Part shown: positions 27,783 to 35,116 of the stretch, one piece after another | Numbering within the stretch: the first letter of the stretch is position 1 | Layout: each line of letters begins with the position of its first letter | Assembly (NCBI GenBank): GCA_963841445.1 | Contig: CAWJCP010000002.1 | Coordinates: 1 to 64,000, forward strand | Direction of reading: 5' to 3' | From: Mayfieldus sp963841445 | GTDB lineage: Bacteria > Actinomycetota > Thermoleophilia > Solirubrobacterales > 70-9 | Length of the DNA: 64,000 nt | Program-made: the position numbers and the translations under genes | Notes under the pieces: generated by a model | Told to the model about the DNA's origin: nothing | Databases searched by the model: none | Seen by the model: the letters and a program-made list of their open reading frames with translations, nothing else

Positions 27783-28217
27783 ATGTCACGCAGCGACTTC
27801 GATTCCAGCGCCGACCCCGAGGTCAAAGCGGCCGGGGGCGTGCTGGTTCGCCCGGCCGGCGACGGGGTTGAGGTGGCGGTCATCCACCGCCCCAGGTACG
27901 GGGACTGGTCGCTGCCAAAGGGAAAGCTCGACCCCGGCGAGGGCTACGAGCAGGCGGCGCTGCGCGAGGTCGAGGAGGAGACCGGCATGCGAGCAAAGCT
28001 CGAGGTCGAGCTCGGCTCGGTGTCCTATCGGGATCGCAAGCGGCGCACGAAGCTGGTCCGCTACTGGCTGATGCGACCCGTCGCTGGAGAGTTCGCGCCC
28101 GGGCCCGAGGTCGACGAGCTGCGCTGGCTGGGTCCCGACGAAGCCGAGGATCTGCTCAGCTACCGGCACGACGTGGGCCTGGTCCGCGAAGCGGTCGCCG
28201 CTCACCAGCGCTCCTAG
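27783..28217 (+). CDS. Nudix hydrolase (MutT-like)
   Basis: A 144-residue Nudix protein. The Nudix box is complete: GKLDPGEGYEQAALREVEEE followed by TGM (GX5EX7REUXEEXGU), at about residues 47-69. The front AAGGVLVRPAGDGVEVAVIHRPRYGDWSLPKG is typical of MutT/ApfA-like enzymes in actinobacteria (MutT1 type without the histidine phosphatase domain). Substrate could be 8-oxo-dGTP or a dinucleoside polyphosphate. Its stop codon TAG is part of the -10-like box of proB. Confidence 0.88.
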   Translation: MSRSDFDSSADPEVKAAGGVLVRPAGDGVEVAVIHRPRYGDWSLPKGKLDPGEGYEQAALREVEEETGMRAKLEVELGSVSYRDRKRRTKLVRYWLMRPVAGEFAPGPEVDELRWLGPDEAEDLLSYRHDVGLVREAVAAHQRS

Positions 28218-28220
28218 ACT
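28215..28220 (+). promoter_or_regulatory. -10-like box for proB, overlapping the Nudix stop
   Basis: TAGACT, whose TAG is the stop codon of the Nudix gene, ends 10 nt before the proB ATG. It would yield a leader of only a few bases. Confidence 0.3.
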
Positions 28221-28230
28221 TGCAGCGGCA

Positions 28231-29319
28231 ATGACGATGGTGGCGAAACTGGGCTCTTCGATCGTCGCCGGCGAGGACGGCGAGCTGCGCAGCGACGTGC
28301 TCGACCGCGTCTGCGCCCAGGTCGCCGAGCTCGAGAGCTCAGGAGAGCAGGTGGTGATGGTCACCTCGGGCGCGATCGCGCGCGGCGTGCGCTTGCTGGA
28401 GCTGGCGCGCCGCCCGCGCGAGATGGACGAGCTGCAGGCTGCCTCCGCTGTCGGGCAAGGAGATCTCTTCCGCGCCTACGAGCAGCGCCTTGCCCGGCAC
28501 GGCGTGCGCTCGGCGCAGGTGCTGCTGACCGCCTCCGACATCGCTGCCCGCACCAACTACCTGAATGCGCGCCAGACCTTGCGGCGGCTGCTCGACTGGC
28601 AGGTGGTGCCGGTGGTCAACGAGAACGACACCACCGCGACCGATGAGATCAGCTTCGGCGACAACGACTTCCTCTCCGCCCAGGTTGCGATTCTGCTCGA
28701 CGCGCGGCTGCTGGTCCTGCTCACCGATACCGCCGGGCTGCACACGGCCGATCCCCGGCAGGAGCCGGAGGCGGAGCTGGTCGAGGAGGTCTCCGACTTC
28801 GGGCAGCTGCGCGACTATGAGATCGGCGAGCGAACCTCGCCGCTCGGTCTTGGCGGCATGCGCAGCAAGGTGGCCGCGGCCGAGATGGCGAGCGAGTCCG
28901 GAATCGAGGCCGTGATCTGCGACGGAACCGCGGCCGGCACGCTCGCCTCGGCGAGCGGCGGCGAGCGGGTCGGGACCCGCTTTGCGGCCAACCCCAGCAG
29001 GACCTCGAGCTTCAAGCTCTGGCTGCGCTACGGCAAGCCCGCCCAGGGCAGGCTGTCTATCGACGCCGGCGCCGCCAGGGTGCTGCGTGAGAAGGGCAGT
29101 AGCCTGCTCCCGGTCGGGGTCACCGGCGTCGAAGGCGGTTTCGAGGCCGGCGAGGCGGTCGAGGTGGCGGTCGACGGCGACGTGGTCGGCAAGGGGATAA
29201 GCAACTACTCAGCCGACGAGATGCGCCGGATCCAAGGGCTCAAGAGCGCCCAGGTGCGCGAGCTGATGCCTCACGCCGCCGAGGAAGCCGTGCATCGGGA
29301 CAAGTTCGTGCTCGCTTAG
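28231..29319 (+). CDS. proB: Glutamate 5-kinase, with PUA domain
   Basis: A 362-residue ProB, first step of proline synthesis. The amino-acid-kinase domain carries VAKLGSSIVAG, VTSGAIARG, NENDTTATDEI, FGDNDFLSA and LTDTAGLHTADP. The PUA domain is at about residues 275-355 (GRLSIDAGAARVLREKGSSLLPVGV). Paired with proA downstream; feedback inhibition by proline is usual for the family. Second codon alternatives (M at residue 3) make little difference. Confidence 0.96.
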   Translation: MTMVAKLGSSIVAGEDGELRSDVLDRVCAQVAELESSGEQVVMVTSGAIARGVRLLELARRPREMDELQAASAVGQGDLFRAYEQRLARHGVRSAQVLLTASDIAARTNYLNARQTLRRLLDWQVVPVVNENDTTATDEISFGDNDFLSAQVAILLDARLLVLLTDTAGLHTADPRQEPEAELVEEVSDFGQLRDYEIGERTSPLGLGGMRSKVAAAEMASESGIEAVICDGTAAGTLASASGGERVGTRFAANPSRTSSFKLWLRYGKPAQGRLSIDAGAARVLREKGSSLLPVGVTGVEGGFEAGEAVEVAVDGDVVGKGISNYSADEMRRIQGLKSAQVRELMPHAAEEAVHRDKFVLA

Positions 29320-29336
29320 CTGGCCCCTGAATAACC

Positions 29337-29373
29337 TGCGGCCGCCTACGGCGGCCTGACACGCATGTGCCGC
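29337..29373 (-). repeat. Dispersed palindromic repeat, family 1, copy 2 (inverted)
   Basis: On the minus strand it reads GCGGCACATGCGTGTCAGGC then a GGCCGCC-GGCGGCC-type hairpin ending CCGCA. The first 20 nt match the copy at 36096 at 19 positions. It lies between proB and proA and on the + strand forms GGCCGCC-TAC-GGCGGCC, which could also end proB transcription. Confidence 0.7.
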
Positions 29374-29407
29374 TCCACTTCGTTTCGCGGCCCAACATAA
29401 CGGCGGC

Positions 29408-29413
29408 TAACCT
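29408..29413 (+). promoter_or_regulatory. -10-like box for proA, leaderless spacing
   Basis: TAACCT ends 7 nt before the ATG at 29421, supporting that ATG over an in-frame upstream start at 29367. Confidence 0.35.
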
Positions 29414-29420
29414 CCTCTGC

Positions 29421-30686
29421 ATGGCAACGACGGTCAGAAGCGTCGCCGCGAGCGCCGCTGCCGCACGCGCGGCCTCGCGAGAGCTCGCCACGGCATCGAG
29501 CGCGGCCAAGGACGAAGCGCTGCGCCATGTCGCCCAGCTGCTTCGCGAGCGGGGCGCCGACGTGCTGGCCGCCAACGAGGCCGACCTCGAGGACGAGCGG
29601 GTGGCTGGGCTGAGCGCCGCGCTGCGCGATCGCCTCGCCCTCGACGAGGGTCGGGTCGCGGCGATGGCCGACGGGGTGGGGGAGATCGTCGCCCTGCCCG
29701 ACCCGGTCGGTGAGCAGATCGAGGCGCGCACCCTGGCCTCCGGGATCGAGCTGCAGCGCCTGCGGGTTCCGCTTGGCGTGGTCGCGGTTGTCTACGAGGC
29801 GCGGCCGAACGTGACGATCGACTGCGCGGCGCTGACGATCAAGAGCGGCAACGCGATCGTCCTGCGGGGCTCGAGCTACGCCGAGCGCTCCAACGGGGCG
29901 CTTGCGGCGATCGTCCGCGCCGGCCTCGCCGAGGCCGGGCTGCCTGAGGACGCCGCCGTACTGCTGCCCGGCGGCGATCGCGAGAACCTGCTCGAGCTGG
30001 CGACCCAGGACGAGCTGATCGACCTGCTGATTCCGCGCGGCGGGGAGGGGCTGAAGGATGCCTTGAAGGAGGTCGCGACGGTGCCGGTGATCTATGCCGC
30101 CGCCGGCAACTGCCACGTCTACGTGCACGACGACGCCGATCTGGAGATGGCGCGTCGAATCGCCTACGACGCCAAGGTCGACCGTCCCGGCGTCTGCAAC
30201 GCTGCCGAGACGCTGCTCGTCAACGCCGTCGTTGCCCCAGCCTTCCTGCCCGCGATCCTCTCCGACCTGCACGCCGCCGGCGTCGAGCTGGTCGGCGACG
30301 AGCGCGCCCGCGCGGCCGCCGGCGAGGTCGAGGTCGGCGCCGCGGCGGCGGAGGACTGGGACACCGAGTTCCTCGACCTGAAGATGGCCGTCGCGGTGGT
30401 CGACTCCGAGCAGGAGGCGATCGACCACATCAACCGCCACGGGACCGGGCACTCGGAGGCGATCGTCACCTCCGGCGAGCAGGCGGCGGAGCTGTTCGCC
30501 GCCGGCGTCGACGCGGCGGCCGTCTACGTGAACGCCTCGACCCGGTTCACCGACGGCTTCGAGTACGGGATGGGCGCCGAGATCGGCAACTCGACCCAGA
30601 AGCTGCACGCCCGCGGTCCGGTGGGGCTGCGCGAGCTGACCACCTACAAGTACGTCGCCCGCGGCAGCGGGCAGACCCGCGGGTGA
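29421..30686 (+). CDS. proA: Gamma-glutamyl phosphate reductase
   Basis: A 421-residue ProA, second step of proline synthesis, NADPH-dependent. The catalytic Cys is in RPGVCNAAETLL (about residue 256). Other motifs: YEARPNVTIDCAALTIKSGN, GGDRENLLELA, IPRGGEGL, NASTRFTDGFEYGMGAEIGNSTQ. The ATG at 29421 starts where the helical N-terminus of ProA begins and has its own -10-like box. The stop is GGGTGA; see nadD for the uncertain junction. Confidence 0.96.
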   Translation: MATTVRSVAASAAAARAASRELATASSAAKDEALRHVAQLLRERGADVLAANEADLEDERVAGLSAALRDRLALDEGRVAAMADGVGEIVALPDPVGEQIEARTLASGIELQRLRVPLGVVAVVYEARPNVTIDCAALTIKSGNAIVLRGSSYAERSNGALAAIVRAGLAEAGLPEDAAVLLPGGDRENLLELATQDELIDLLIPRGGEGLKDALKEVATVPVIYAAAGNCHVYVHDDADLEMARRIAYDAKVDRPGVCNAAETLLVNAVVAPAFLPAILSDLHAAGVELVGDERARAAAGEVEVGAAAAEDWDTEFLDLKMAVAVVDSEQEAIDHINRHGTGHSEAIVTSGEQAAELFAAGVDAAAVYVNASTRFTDGFEYGMGAEIGNSTQKLHARGPVGLRELTTYKYVARGSGQTRG

Positions 30687-30722
30687 GCGGCGCCACCTCA
30701 GCGGCGAGGGGGTAGGGGTCCG

Positions 30723-31319
30723 GTCGCTTCCGTTGGCGTCCTCGGATCGGCGTTCAACCCGCCGCACCTCGGGCATCTTGCGCTCGCCCAGGAGGCGCTC
30801 TGGCAGCTCGAGCTCGAGCGGGTGCTGCTCGTCCCGACCGGCGAGGCGCCGCACAAGCGCATCCTCGATGACCCCGGGAAAGAGCTGCGCTTCGCGATGA
30901 CCCGGCTAGCCGCGACCGACGACGAGCGCTTTGTCGCCTCGACGGTCGAGATTGACCGCGATGGTCCCTCCTACACCTACGAGACCCTCGAGCAACTCGC
31001 CGCGCAGGAGGGCGAGGGGCTGGTCTTCGTGATGGGCGCCGACGCGGCGCTCGGGCTGGAGAGCTGGCGCGAGCCGCAGCGCGTCGTCGAGCTGGCGCAG
31101 CTGGCGATCGCGCGCCGCGCCGGGATCTCCGACGCCGAGGTCGCCTCGGTCGTGCGCAGTCTCGGCGCTGACGCGCACTGCGAGATGCTCGAGATGCCCG
31201 AGTTCGGGATCTCCTCCTCGGCGGCGCGGGAGCGGGCCAAGGAGGGCCGGCCGCTGCGCTACGTGGTTGCCGAGCCGGTCGCCCGTTTCATCACCGAGCG
31301 GGGGATCTACTCGCGCTGA
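30723..31319 (+). CDS. nadD: Nicotinate-nucleotide adenylyltransferase (5' end uncertain)
   Basis: About 198 residues of NadD, the NaMN adenylyltransferase of NAD synthesis. The nucleotide-binding loop GSAFNPPHLGHLALAQEAL is at the very beginning and ends in SSSAARERAKEGRPLRYVV with VARFITERGIYSR. This loop lies upstream of the first in-frame GTG (30822), so that GTG cannot be the true start. Between the proA stop and the loop no ATG, GTG, TTG or CTG is in frame; the start given is approximate. A GTG overlapping the proA stop (30683) is in another frame and would join correctly if one G of the GGGGG at 30708-30712 were removed. Sequencing error, real frameshift, or unusual initiation are all possible. 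Overlaps rsfS by one base. Confidence 0.88.
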   Translation, partial: VASVGVLGSAFNPPHLGHLALAQEALWQLELERVLLVPTGEAPHKRILDDPGKELRFAMTRLAATDDERFVASTVEIDRDGPSYTYETLEQLAAQEGEGLVFVMGADAALGLESWREPQRVVELAQLAIARRAGISDAEVASVVRSLGADAHCEMLEMPEFGISSSAARERAKEGRPLRYVVAEPVARFITERGIYSR

Positions 31320-31729
31320 TGGAGTCGCAGGCCCTCGCAGAGAGGATCGCCGAGCTGGCCGACTCGAAGGGCGCCGGCGAGATCGTTGCGCTCGACATGC
31401 GCGGCCTGGTCTCCTATACCGACTTCCTGGTCATCTGCACGGGCCGCAACGAGCGCCAGGCCGCGGCGATCAGCGACGAGGTCGCGTTCCGGCTCAAGGC
31501 CGACGAGAAGCTGCATCCGGGGCAGATCGAGGGCGGCGCGGCGGCCGGATGGGCGGTGCTCGACTACCTCGACTGCGTGCTGCACGTATTCACTCCCGAG
31601 GCGCGCGACCGCTACCGCCTCGAGGTGCTCTGGGAGGACGCTCCGCGGCTGGCGCTCGAGATCGCCGGCGAGGCGGCCGACCAGCGAAGCGAACAGGCGT
31701 TCGAACGGGCGTCGAACCTGCCGAAATAG
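31319..31729 (+). CDS. rsfS: Ribosomal silencing factor RsfS
   Basis: A 136-residue RsfS/Iojap protein that binds L14 and blocks subunit joining in slow growth. Signature elements: DMRGLVSYTDFLVICTGRNERQ (family: D.......DyFvI.sG.S.rq), GWAVLDYLDCVLHVFTPEARDRYRLEVLW. It ends in a polar tail. The ATG overlaps the nadD TGA, the usual nadD-rsfS order. Confidence 0.94.
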   Translation: MESQALAERIAELADSKGAGEIVALDMRGLVSYTDFLVICTGRNERQAAAISDEVAFRLKADEKLHPGQIEGGAAAGWAVLDYLDCVLHVFTPEARDRYRLEVLWEDAPRLALEIAGEAADQRSEQAFERASNLPK

Positions 31730-31745
31730 CGTCCGATTGCGCGCC

Positions 31746-31751
31746 TAGCTT
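31746..31751 (+). promoter_or_regulatory. -10-like box for the DivIVA-like gene, leaderless spacing
   Basis: TAGCTT ends 8 nt before the ATG at 31760. It is separate from the nadD-rsfS unit. Confidence 0.3.
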
Positions 31752-31759
31752 GCCTGCTC

Positions 31760-32485
31760 ATGGGTGGCTTCCGGAGGGCGTTCCTCGGCTACCGGCGCGC
31801 AGAGGTGGATGCGGCCATCGCCTCCCGTGAGGCGGTGATCGTTTCCCGCGAGGCCCGCGCCACGCAGCTCGAGAAGGAGCTGGGCAGCCTCTCGGCGCTG
31901 ATGGTCGGGCAGGAGCGGGAGCTTCACTCGCGCGAGCGGGATCTGCAATCGGCGCGCGAATCGCTGCGCCTCGCCAACGAGGGACAGGAGCGCAGCATGG
32001 CGGCGCTGGAGGCGGTCGCCAAGCGGCTCGAGGAGATCCACGCGCAGGCGCGGGGCCAGGCGACGAGGATACGCATGAAAGCGCTGGCGGACGCCGTGGA
32101 GATCAACCGCCGCGTCAAGGAGATCGCGGATCGGATCGAGATCGAACTGCAGGCCGCCAACGGGACCGACCCGGTCGCGGTCGCGGGCGCCAACGGACGC
32201 ACGCCGAGCGAGCTCTTCGAGGGCCTGGTCGAGGTCGAGATCGGCCCGCTCGGGGACTTCTCGCAGCTGGTCGGCTTCGAGGATGCGGCGGGCCGGATCG
32301 GCGCGACCTCGGAGATCTCGGTGCGCAAGTTCTCCGAGGGCCGCGCGACGCTCTCGATGCGGCTCGATGAGCCGGTCGAGCTGCTGCGCGAGCTCGAGCA
32401 GCGCTCGCCGATGGAGTTTCGGGTCCGCAAGACGGCCCAGGACCGGGTCGTGCTGGATCTCGACGACGACGCGCAAGCGGCTTAG
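31760..32485 (+). CDS. DivIVA-like coiled-coil protein
   Basis: A 241-residue protein. The N-terminus FRRAFLGYRRAEVDAAI resembles the DivIVA/GpsB membrane-binding start (F.GY...EVD.fl). Residues about 18-110 are a long coiled coil (SREARATQLEKELGSL; RERDLQSARESLRLANEGQER). A C-terminal globular part (about 150-238: ELFEGLVEVEIGPLGDFSQLVGFEDAAG) contains alternating beta-like segments and is not known to me. A role as a cell-pole or division scaffold is plausible but inferred from the first 20 residues and coiled coil only. Confidence 0.65.
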   Translation: MGGFRRAFLGYRRAEVDAAIASREAVIVSREARATQLEKELGSLSALMVGQERELHSRERDLQSARESLRLANEGQERSMAALEAVAKRLEEIHAQARGQATRIRMKALADAVEINRRVKEIADRIEIELQAANGTDPVAVAGANGRTPSELFEGLVEVEIGPLGDFSQLVGFEDAAGRIGATSEISVRKFSEGRATLSMRLDEPVELLRELEQRSPMEFRVRKTAQDRVVLDLDDDAQAA

Positions 32486-32497
32486 CCGGGCCGCGCC

Positions 32498-32503
32498 TAG
32501 AAT
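32498..32503 (+). promoter_or_regulatory. -10-like box for tRNA-Ala
   Basis: TAGAAT lies 9 nt before the first base of the tRNA, placing the transcription start just upstream of it. No clear -35. Confidence 0.4.
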
Positions 32504-32512
32504 TCAGCCCGA

Positions 32513-32585
32513 GGGGCTATAGCTCAGCTGGAAGAGCGCCTCGCTGGCAGCGAGGAGGTCGTGGGTTCGAGTCCCACTAGCTCCA
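32513..32585 (+). tRNA. tRNA-Ala (anticodon GGC)
   Basis: A 73-nt tRNA with a 7-bp acceptor stem (GGGGCTA/TAGCTCC) containing the G3-U70 wobble pair, the alanine identity element. D-arm AGCTCAGCTGGAAGAGC, anticodon stem CCTCG/CGAGG with loop CTGGCAG (anticodon GGC), T-arm GTGGG-TTCGAGT-CCCAC. The discriminator is A. CCA is not encoded, so it is added after transcription. Confidence 0.98.
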
Positions 32586-32670
32586 TCGCGTGTGACGCGC
32601 TTGTCCAGGCGGCAGTCGCAGCGAGTGGCCGTGTCTAAATGAGCGACCCTCGCATGCCGATGGAGAATCC

Positions 32671-33375
32671 ATGAGCGGCAATGAGTACGTGCTCGCCCGC
32701 GGCCTGCGCGACACTCGCGCGACCGTCGAGACCTGGCAGCTCGGGCGCTGGTCGGTGCTCGGTGGCTGGGCCGCGCTCAGCTTTGCGATCGCCGTCACCC
32801 TGCTCGCCGCGACCTGGGCCGTCTCGAGCCTCGTCGTGCCCGACATCTCGCCGGTCGAGCTACCGGGCGTGAATCGACCGATCGAGCTCGCCAACTTCCT
32901 GCACATCCTGGAGCGCAACGCCGTCGTGCTCGCCTTCCACGCGACCGCCTGCGTCGCCGGCTTCATCGCGGGCGCGTCGATGCCAATCGCTGCCGAAACC
33001 AAGACCGGCTTCTCGCGCTGGATGCACGTGAAGATGGGCGAGCTCGCGATCACCTACGTGATCGGAGTGACCCTTTTCTCGCTCGGGATCCAGGCCTTCG
33101 TGCTCGGCTTCCAGACCGCCCAGATCGGCGCCTACCTTCAGGTCAGCAATCTCGCGGTGATCCTCAGCGCCACGCCGCAGGCGCTGATCGAGCTCACCGC
33201 CCTGTTCCTTCCCCTCGCGGCATGGATCATCGCCAGCCGCAGGGGGGAGTGGGGCCAGCTGCTCGCCGCGACGATCGTCACCGTCACCGTCGCGATCCCG
33301 ATGCTCCTCCTGGCATCGTTGATCGAGCTCTACCTCTGGCCGCAGATCCTGATCGCGATCTCGCCTGCGGCCTAG
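32671..33375 (+). CDS. Integral membrane protein, SpoIIM (stage II sporulation protein M)-like
   Basis: A 234-residue protein with five or six membrane segments. The part ATPQALIELTALFLPLAAW is close to the SpoIIM/DUF95 signature (HG.lEl.aif.agaagl), and a polar stretch after the first segment (ISPVELPGVNRPIELANFLHILERN) fits the large external loop of that family. The family occurs widely in non-sporulating bacteria; molecular function is unknown. It stands alone downstream of the tRNA. Confidence 0.6.
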   Translation: MSGNEYVLARGLRDTRATVETWQLGRWSVLGGWAALSFAIAVTLLAATWAVSSLVVPDISPVELPGVNRPIELANFLHILERNAVVLAFHATACVAGFIAGASMPIAAETKTGFSRWMHVKMGELAITYVIGVTLFSLGIQAFVLGFQTAQIGAYLQVSNLAVILSATPQALIELTALFLPLAAWIIASRRGEWGQLLAATIVTVTVAIPMLLLASLIELYLWPQILIAISPAA

Positions 33376-33485
33376 GTGTAATCCCTGGGCCCATTGTTCA
33401 TCCGGGCCTCTTTGGAGGCCGGGGGTCCGAGGACGTGAGCACCGCGGTGAACATAACGCGTAAGCGGTCAACCCAAATCAGTTAG

Positions 33486-33515
33486 TTGACACTTACGTAA
33501 GTCTTTGCTTAACTT
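33486..33515 (+). promoter_or_regulatory. ArsR promoter with palindromic operator
   Basis: TTGACA (33486-33491), 18 nt, then TAACTT (33510-33515). Between them lies the perfect 12-bp palindrome ACTTACGTAAGT (33491-33502), a good candidate operator for the ArsR-type repressor encoded next. The -10 ends 5 nt before the ATG, so the mRNA is expected to be leaderless. A second, imperfect half (TAACGCGTAAG) is about 35 nt upstream. Confidence 0.6.
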
Positions 33516-33520
33516 AGGGA

Positions 33521-33892
33521 ATGATCGATTCCGCAGTTCGCGCCATCGCCGAGCCGCGCCGCCGCGAGATTCTCATGTTGATCCGCGACGAGGAGCTCAG
33601 CGCCGGAGACATCGCCTCGCGATTCGAGGTCACGCGTCCCGCGATCTCCCAGCACCTGACGGTGCTCAAGGGCGCCGGCCTGGTCAGCGAGCGACGCGAG
33701 GGCACGCGGCGCATCTACAGCGTCCGTCCCGAAGGCCTCGCGGAGCTGCGCGAATTCCTTGAAAGCTTCTGGACCGACCGGCTCGAGCGCCTCAGGATGG
33801 CGGCCGAGCTGGAGCAGCAGCGCCGTAAAGCCCCCAAGCGAAAGAGAGCGAAAAGTGGCAGAGACAGAAACCGCCGCCGTCGTCGAGCGTGA
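33521..33892 (+). CDS. ArsR-family winged-helix transcriptional regulator
   Basis: A 123-residue repressor of the ArsR/SdpR type. Winged helix at about 5-80: RRREILMLIRDEELSAGDIASRF, then the recognition helix TRPAISQHLTVLKGAGLV and the wing SERREGTRRIYSV. No CxC metal-binding motif, so it is not an arsenic sensor; it resembles regulators that precede SRPBCC genes. The basic C-terminus (RRKAPKRKRAKSGRDRNRR) overlaps the next gene by 38 nt. Likely autoregulated through the palindrome in its promoter. Confidence 0.92.
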   Translation: MIDSAVRAIAEPRRREILMLIRDEELSAGDIASRFEVTRPAISQHLTVLKGAGLVSERREGTRRIYSVRPEGLAELREFLESFWTDRLERLRMAAELEQQRRKAPKRKRAKSGRDRNRRRRRA

Positions 33893-34322
33893 GATCCGCA
33901 TCGCGGCGAGCCCAGAGGTCGTCTTCGAGTTCTTCATCGACCCCGACCGGATGATCCAGTGGATGGGCCGCAAGGCCGAGCTCGATCCGCGACCCGGAGG
34001 AACCTTCCGCGTCGACCTCAACGGGCGGCACATCAGCCGGGGCGAGTACGTGGAGCTCGAGCCACCTCATCGAGTCGTCTTCACATTCGGCTGGGAAGGC
34101 GATACGAGCATCGTCAAGCCTGGCACCAGCACCGTCGAGGTCAACCTCGACGCAGACGGCGACGGCACGCTGCTGCGCTTTGCGCACCGCGATCTTCCCG
34201 TGGAGTCACGCGACTCGCACGGCCACGGCTGGGATCACTACCTGGAACGGCTCGCGGTCGCAGGCGGCGGCGGCGATGCCGGCGAGGACCCCTGGGCCGA
34301 TCCCGAGGCGGCCGGGTCCTGA
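33855..34322 (+). CDS. SRPBCC (AHSA1-type) domain protein
   Basis: A 155-residue START-like/SRPBCC protein: IRIAASPEVVFEFFIDPDRMIQWMG at the start, GGTFRVDLNGRHISRGEYVELEPPHRVVFTFGWEG in the middle and a C-terminal helix GWDHYLERLAVAGG. The domain forms a hydrophobic pocket; its ligand is unknown. The GTG at 33855 gives the family-length N-terminus and overlaps the end of the ArsR gene. Co-transcription with ArsR and a VOC protein is a recurring arrangement. Confidence 0.88.
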   Translation: MAETETAAVVEREIRIAASPEVVFEFFIDPDRMIQWMGRKAELDPRPGGTFRVDLNGRHISRGEYVELEPPHRVVFTFGWEGDTSIVKPGTSTVEVNLDADGDGTLLRFAHRDLPVESRDSHGHGWDHYLERLAVAGGGGDAGEDPWADPEAAGS

Positions 34323-34374
34323 CCGCGCTGAGGTGGATGCGACCGAAGTGACGACGACAAGGAAAGGAAGACCG

Positions 34375-35115
34375 ATGGGCAATCCAACCAGTTGGTTCGA
34401 GGTGGCGGGCAAGGACCGCGAGGCGTTGAAGGGCTTCTACTCGGGGCTCTTCGATTGGCAGATGACCGACGCCGAGCAGATGCCGTACTCGATGATCAAC
34501 GCAAGCGAGGGCGGAATCCCGGGTGGGATCGGTGCCGCCCCCGAGGGTCATCCCGGCCATGTGACCTTTTACGTCCAGGTCGACGACATCGAGGCGGCGC
34601 TCGCAAAGGCGGAGTCGCTTGGCGGCAAGCGGGCGATGGGACCGGTCGAGCTGCCGGGTGGCGGCCAAATCGCGATGTTCAGCGACCCCGAGGGCCACGA
34701 GGTCGGCCTGATGACGAAAATGGATGGAGCGGGCAATGGGAGCTCGTCGAGCAACCCGACCGTTCATTTCGAGGTCCTCGGCAAGGACAGAGGGGCGCTG
34801 AAATTCTTCTACACCGAGCTGTTCGGGTGGCAGACGAACGACATCACCAGCGCGAGAGGAGACTCCTACGCATTCGTTGAGGCCGAGGAAGGCGGAATTG
34901 GCGGGGGAATTGGATCCGCACCCGATGGCACCGAGGGTCACGTGACCTTCTACGTCGGCGTCGACGACCTCGAGGAAGCGCTGTCGCAGGCCGAGGCGCT
35001 CGGCGGCAGTCGCCTGACCGAGCCGATGGACATCCCCAACGGGCAGATCGCCCATTTCGCCGACCCCGAGGGGCACGTGATCGGCCTCGCCACCGGCGAG
35101 GCCGAGGCGGCCTGA
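34375..35115 (+). CDS. Tandem VOC-domain protein
   Basis: A 246-residue protein with two VOC repeats. Repeat 1 (about 5-118) begins SWFEVAGKDREALKGFYSGLF and ends FSDPEGHEVGLM; repeat 2 (about 128-240) begins VHFEVLGKDRGALKFFYTELFGW and ends FADPEGHVIGLA. The repeats are clearly duplicated. They resemble the 27-kDa antigen Cfp30B/glyoxalase-like group. AAGGAAG precedes the ATG by 5 nt. Probably the third gene of the ArsR unit (52-nt gap). Confidence 0.88.
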   Translation: MGNPTSWFEVAGKDREALKGFYSGLFDWQMTDAEQMPYSMINASEGGIPGGIGAAPEGHPGHVTFYVQVDDIEAALAKAESLGGKRAMGPVELPGGGQIAMFSDPEGHEVGLMTKMDGAGNGSSSSNPTVHFEVLGKDRGALKFFYTELFGWQTNDITSARGDSYAFVEAEEGGIGGGIGSAPDGTEGHVTFYVGVDDLEEALSQAEALGGSRLTEPMDIPNGQIAHFADPEGHVIGLATGEAEAA

Positions 35116-35116
35116 G

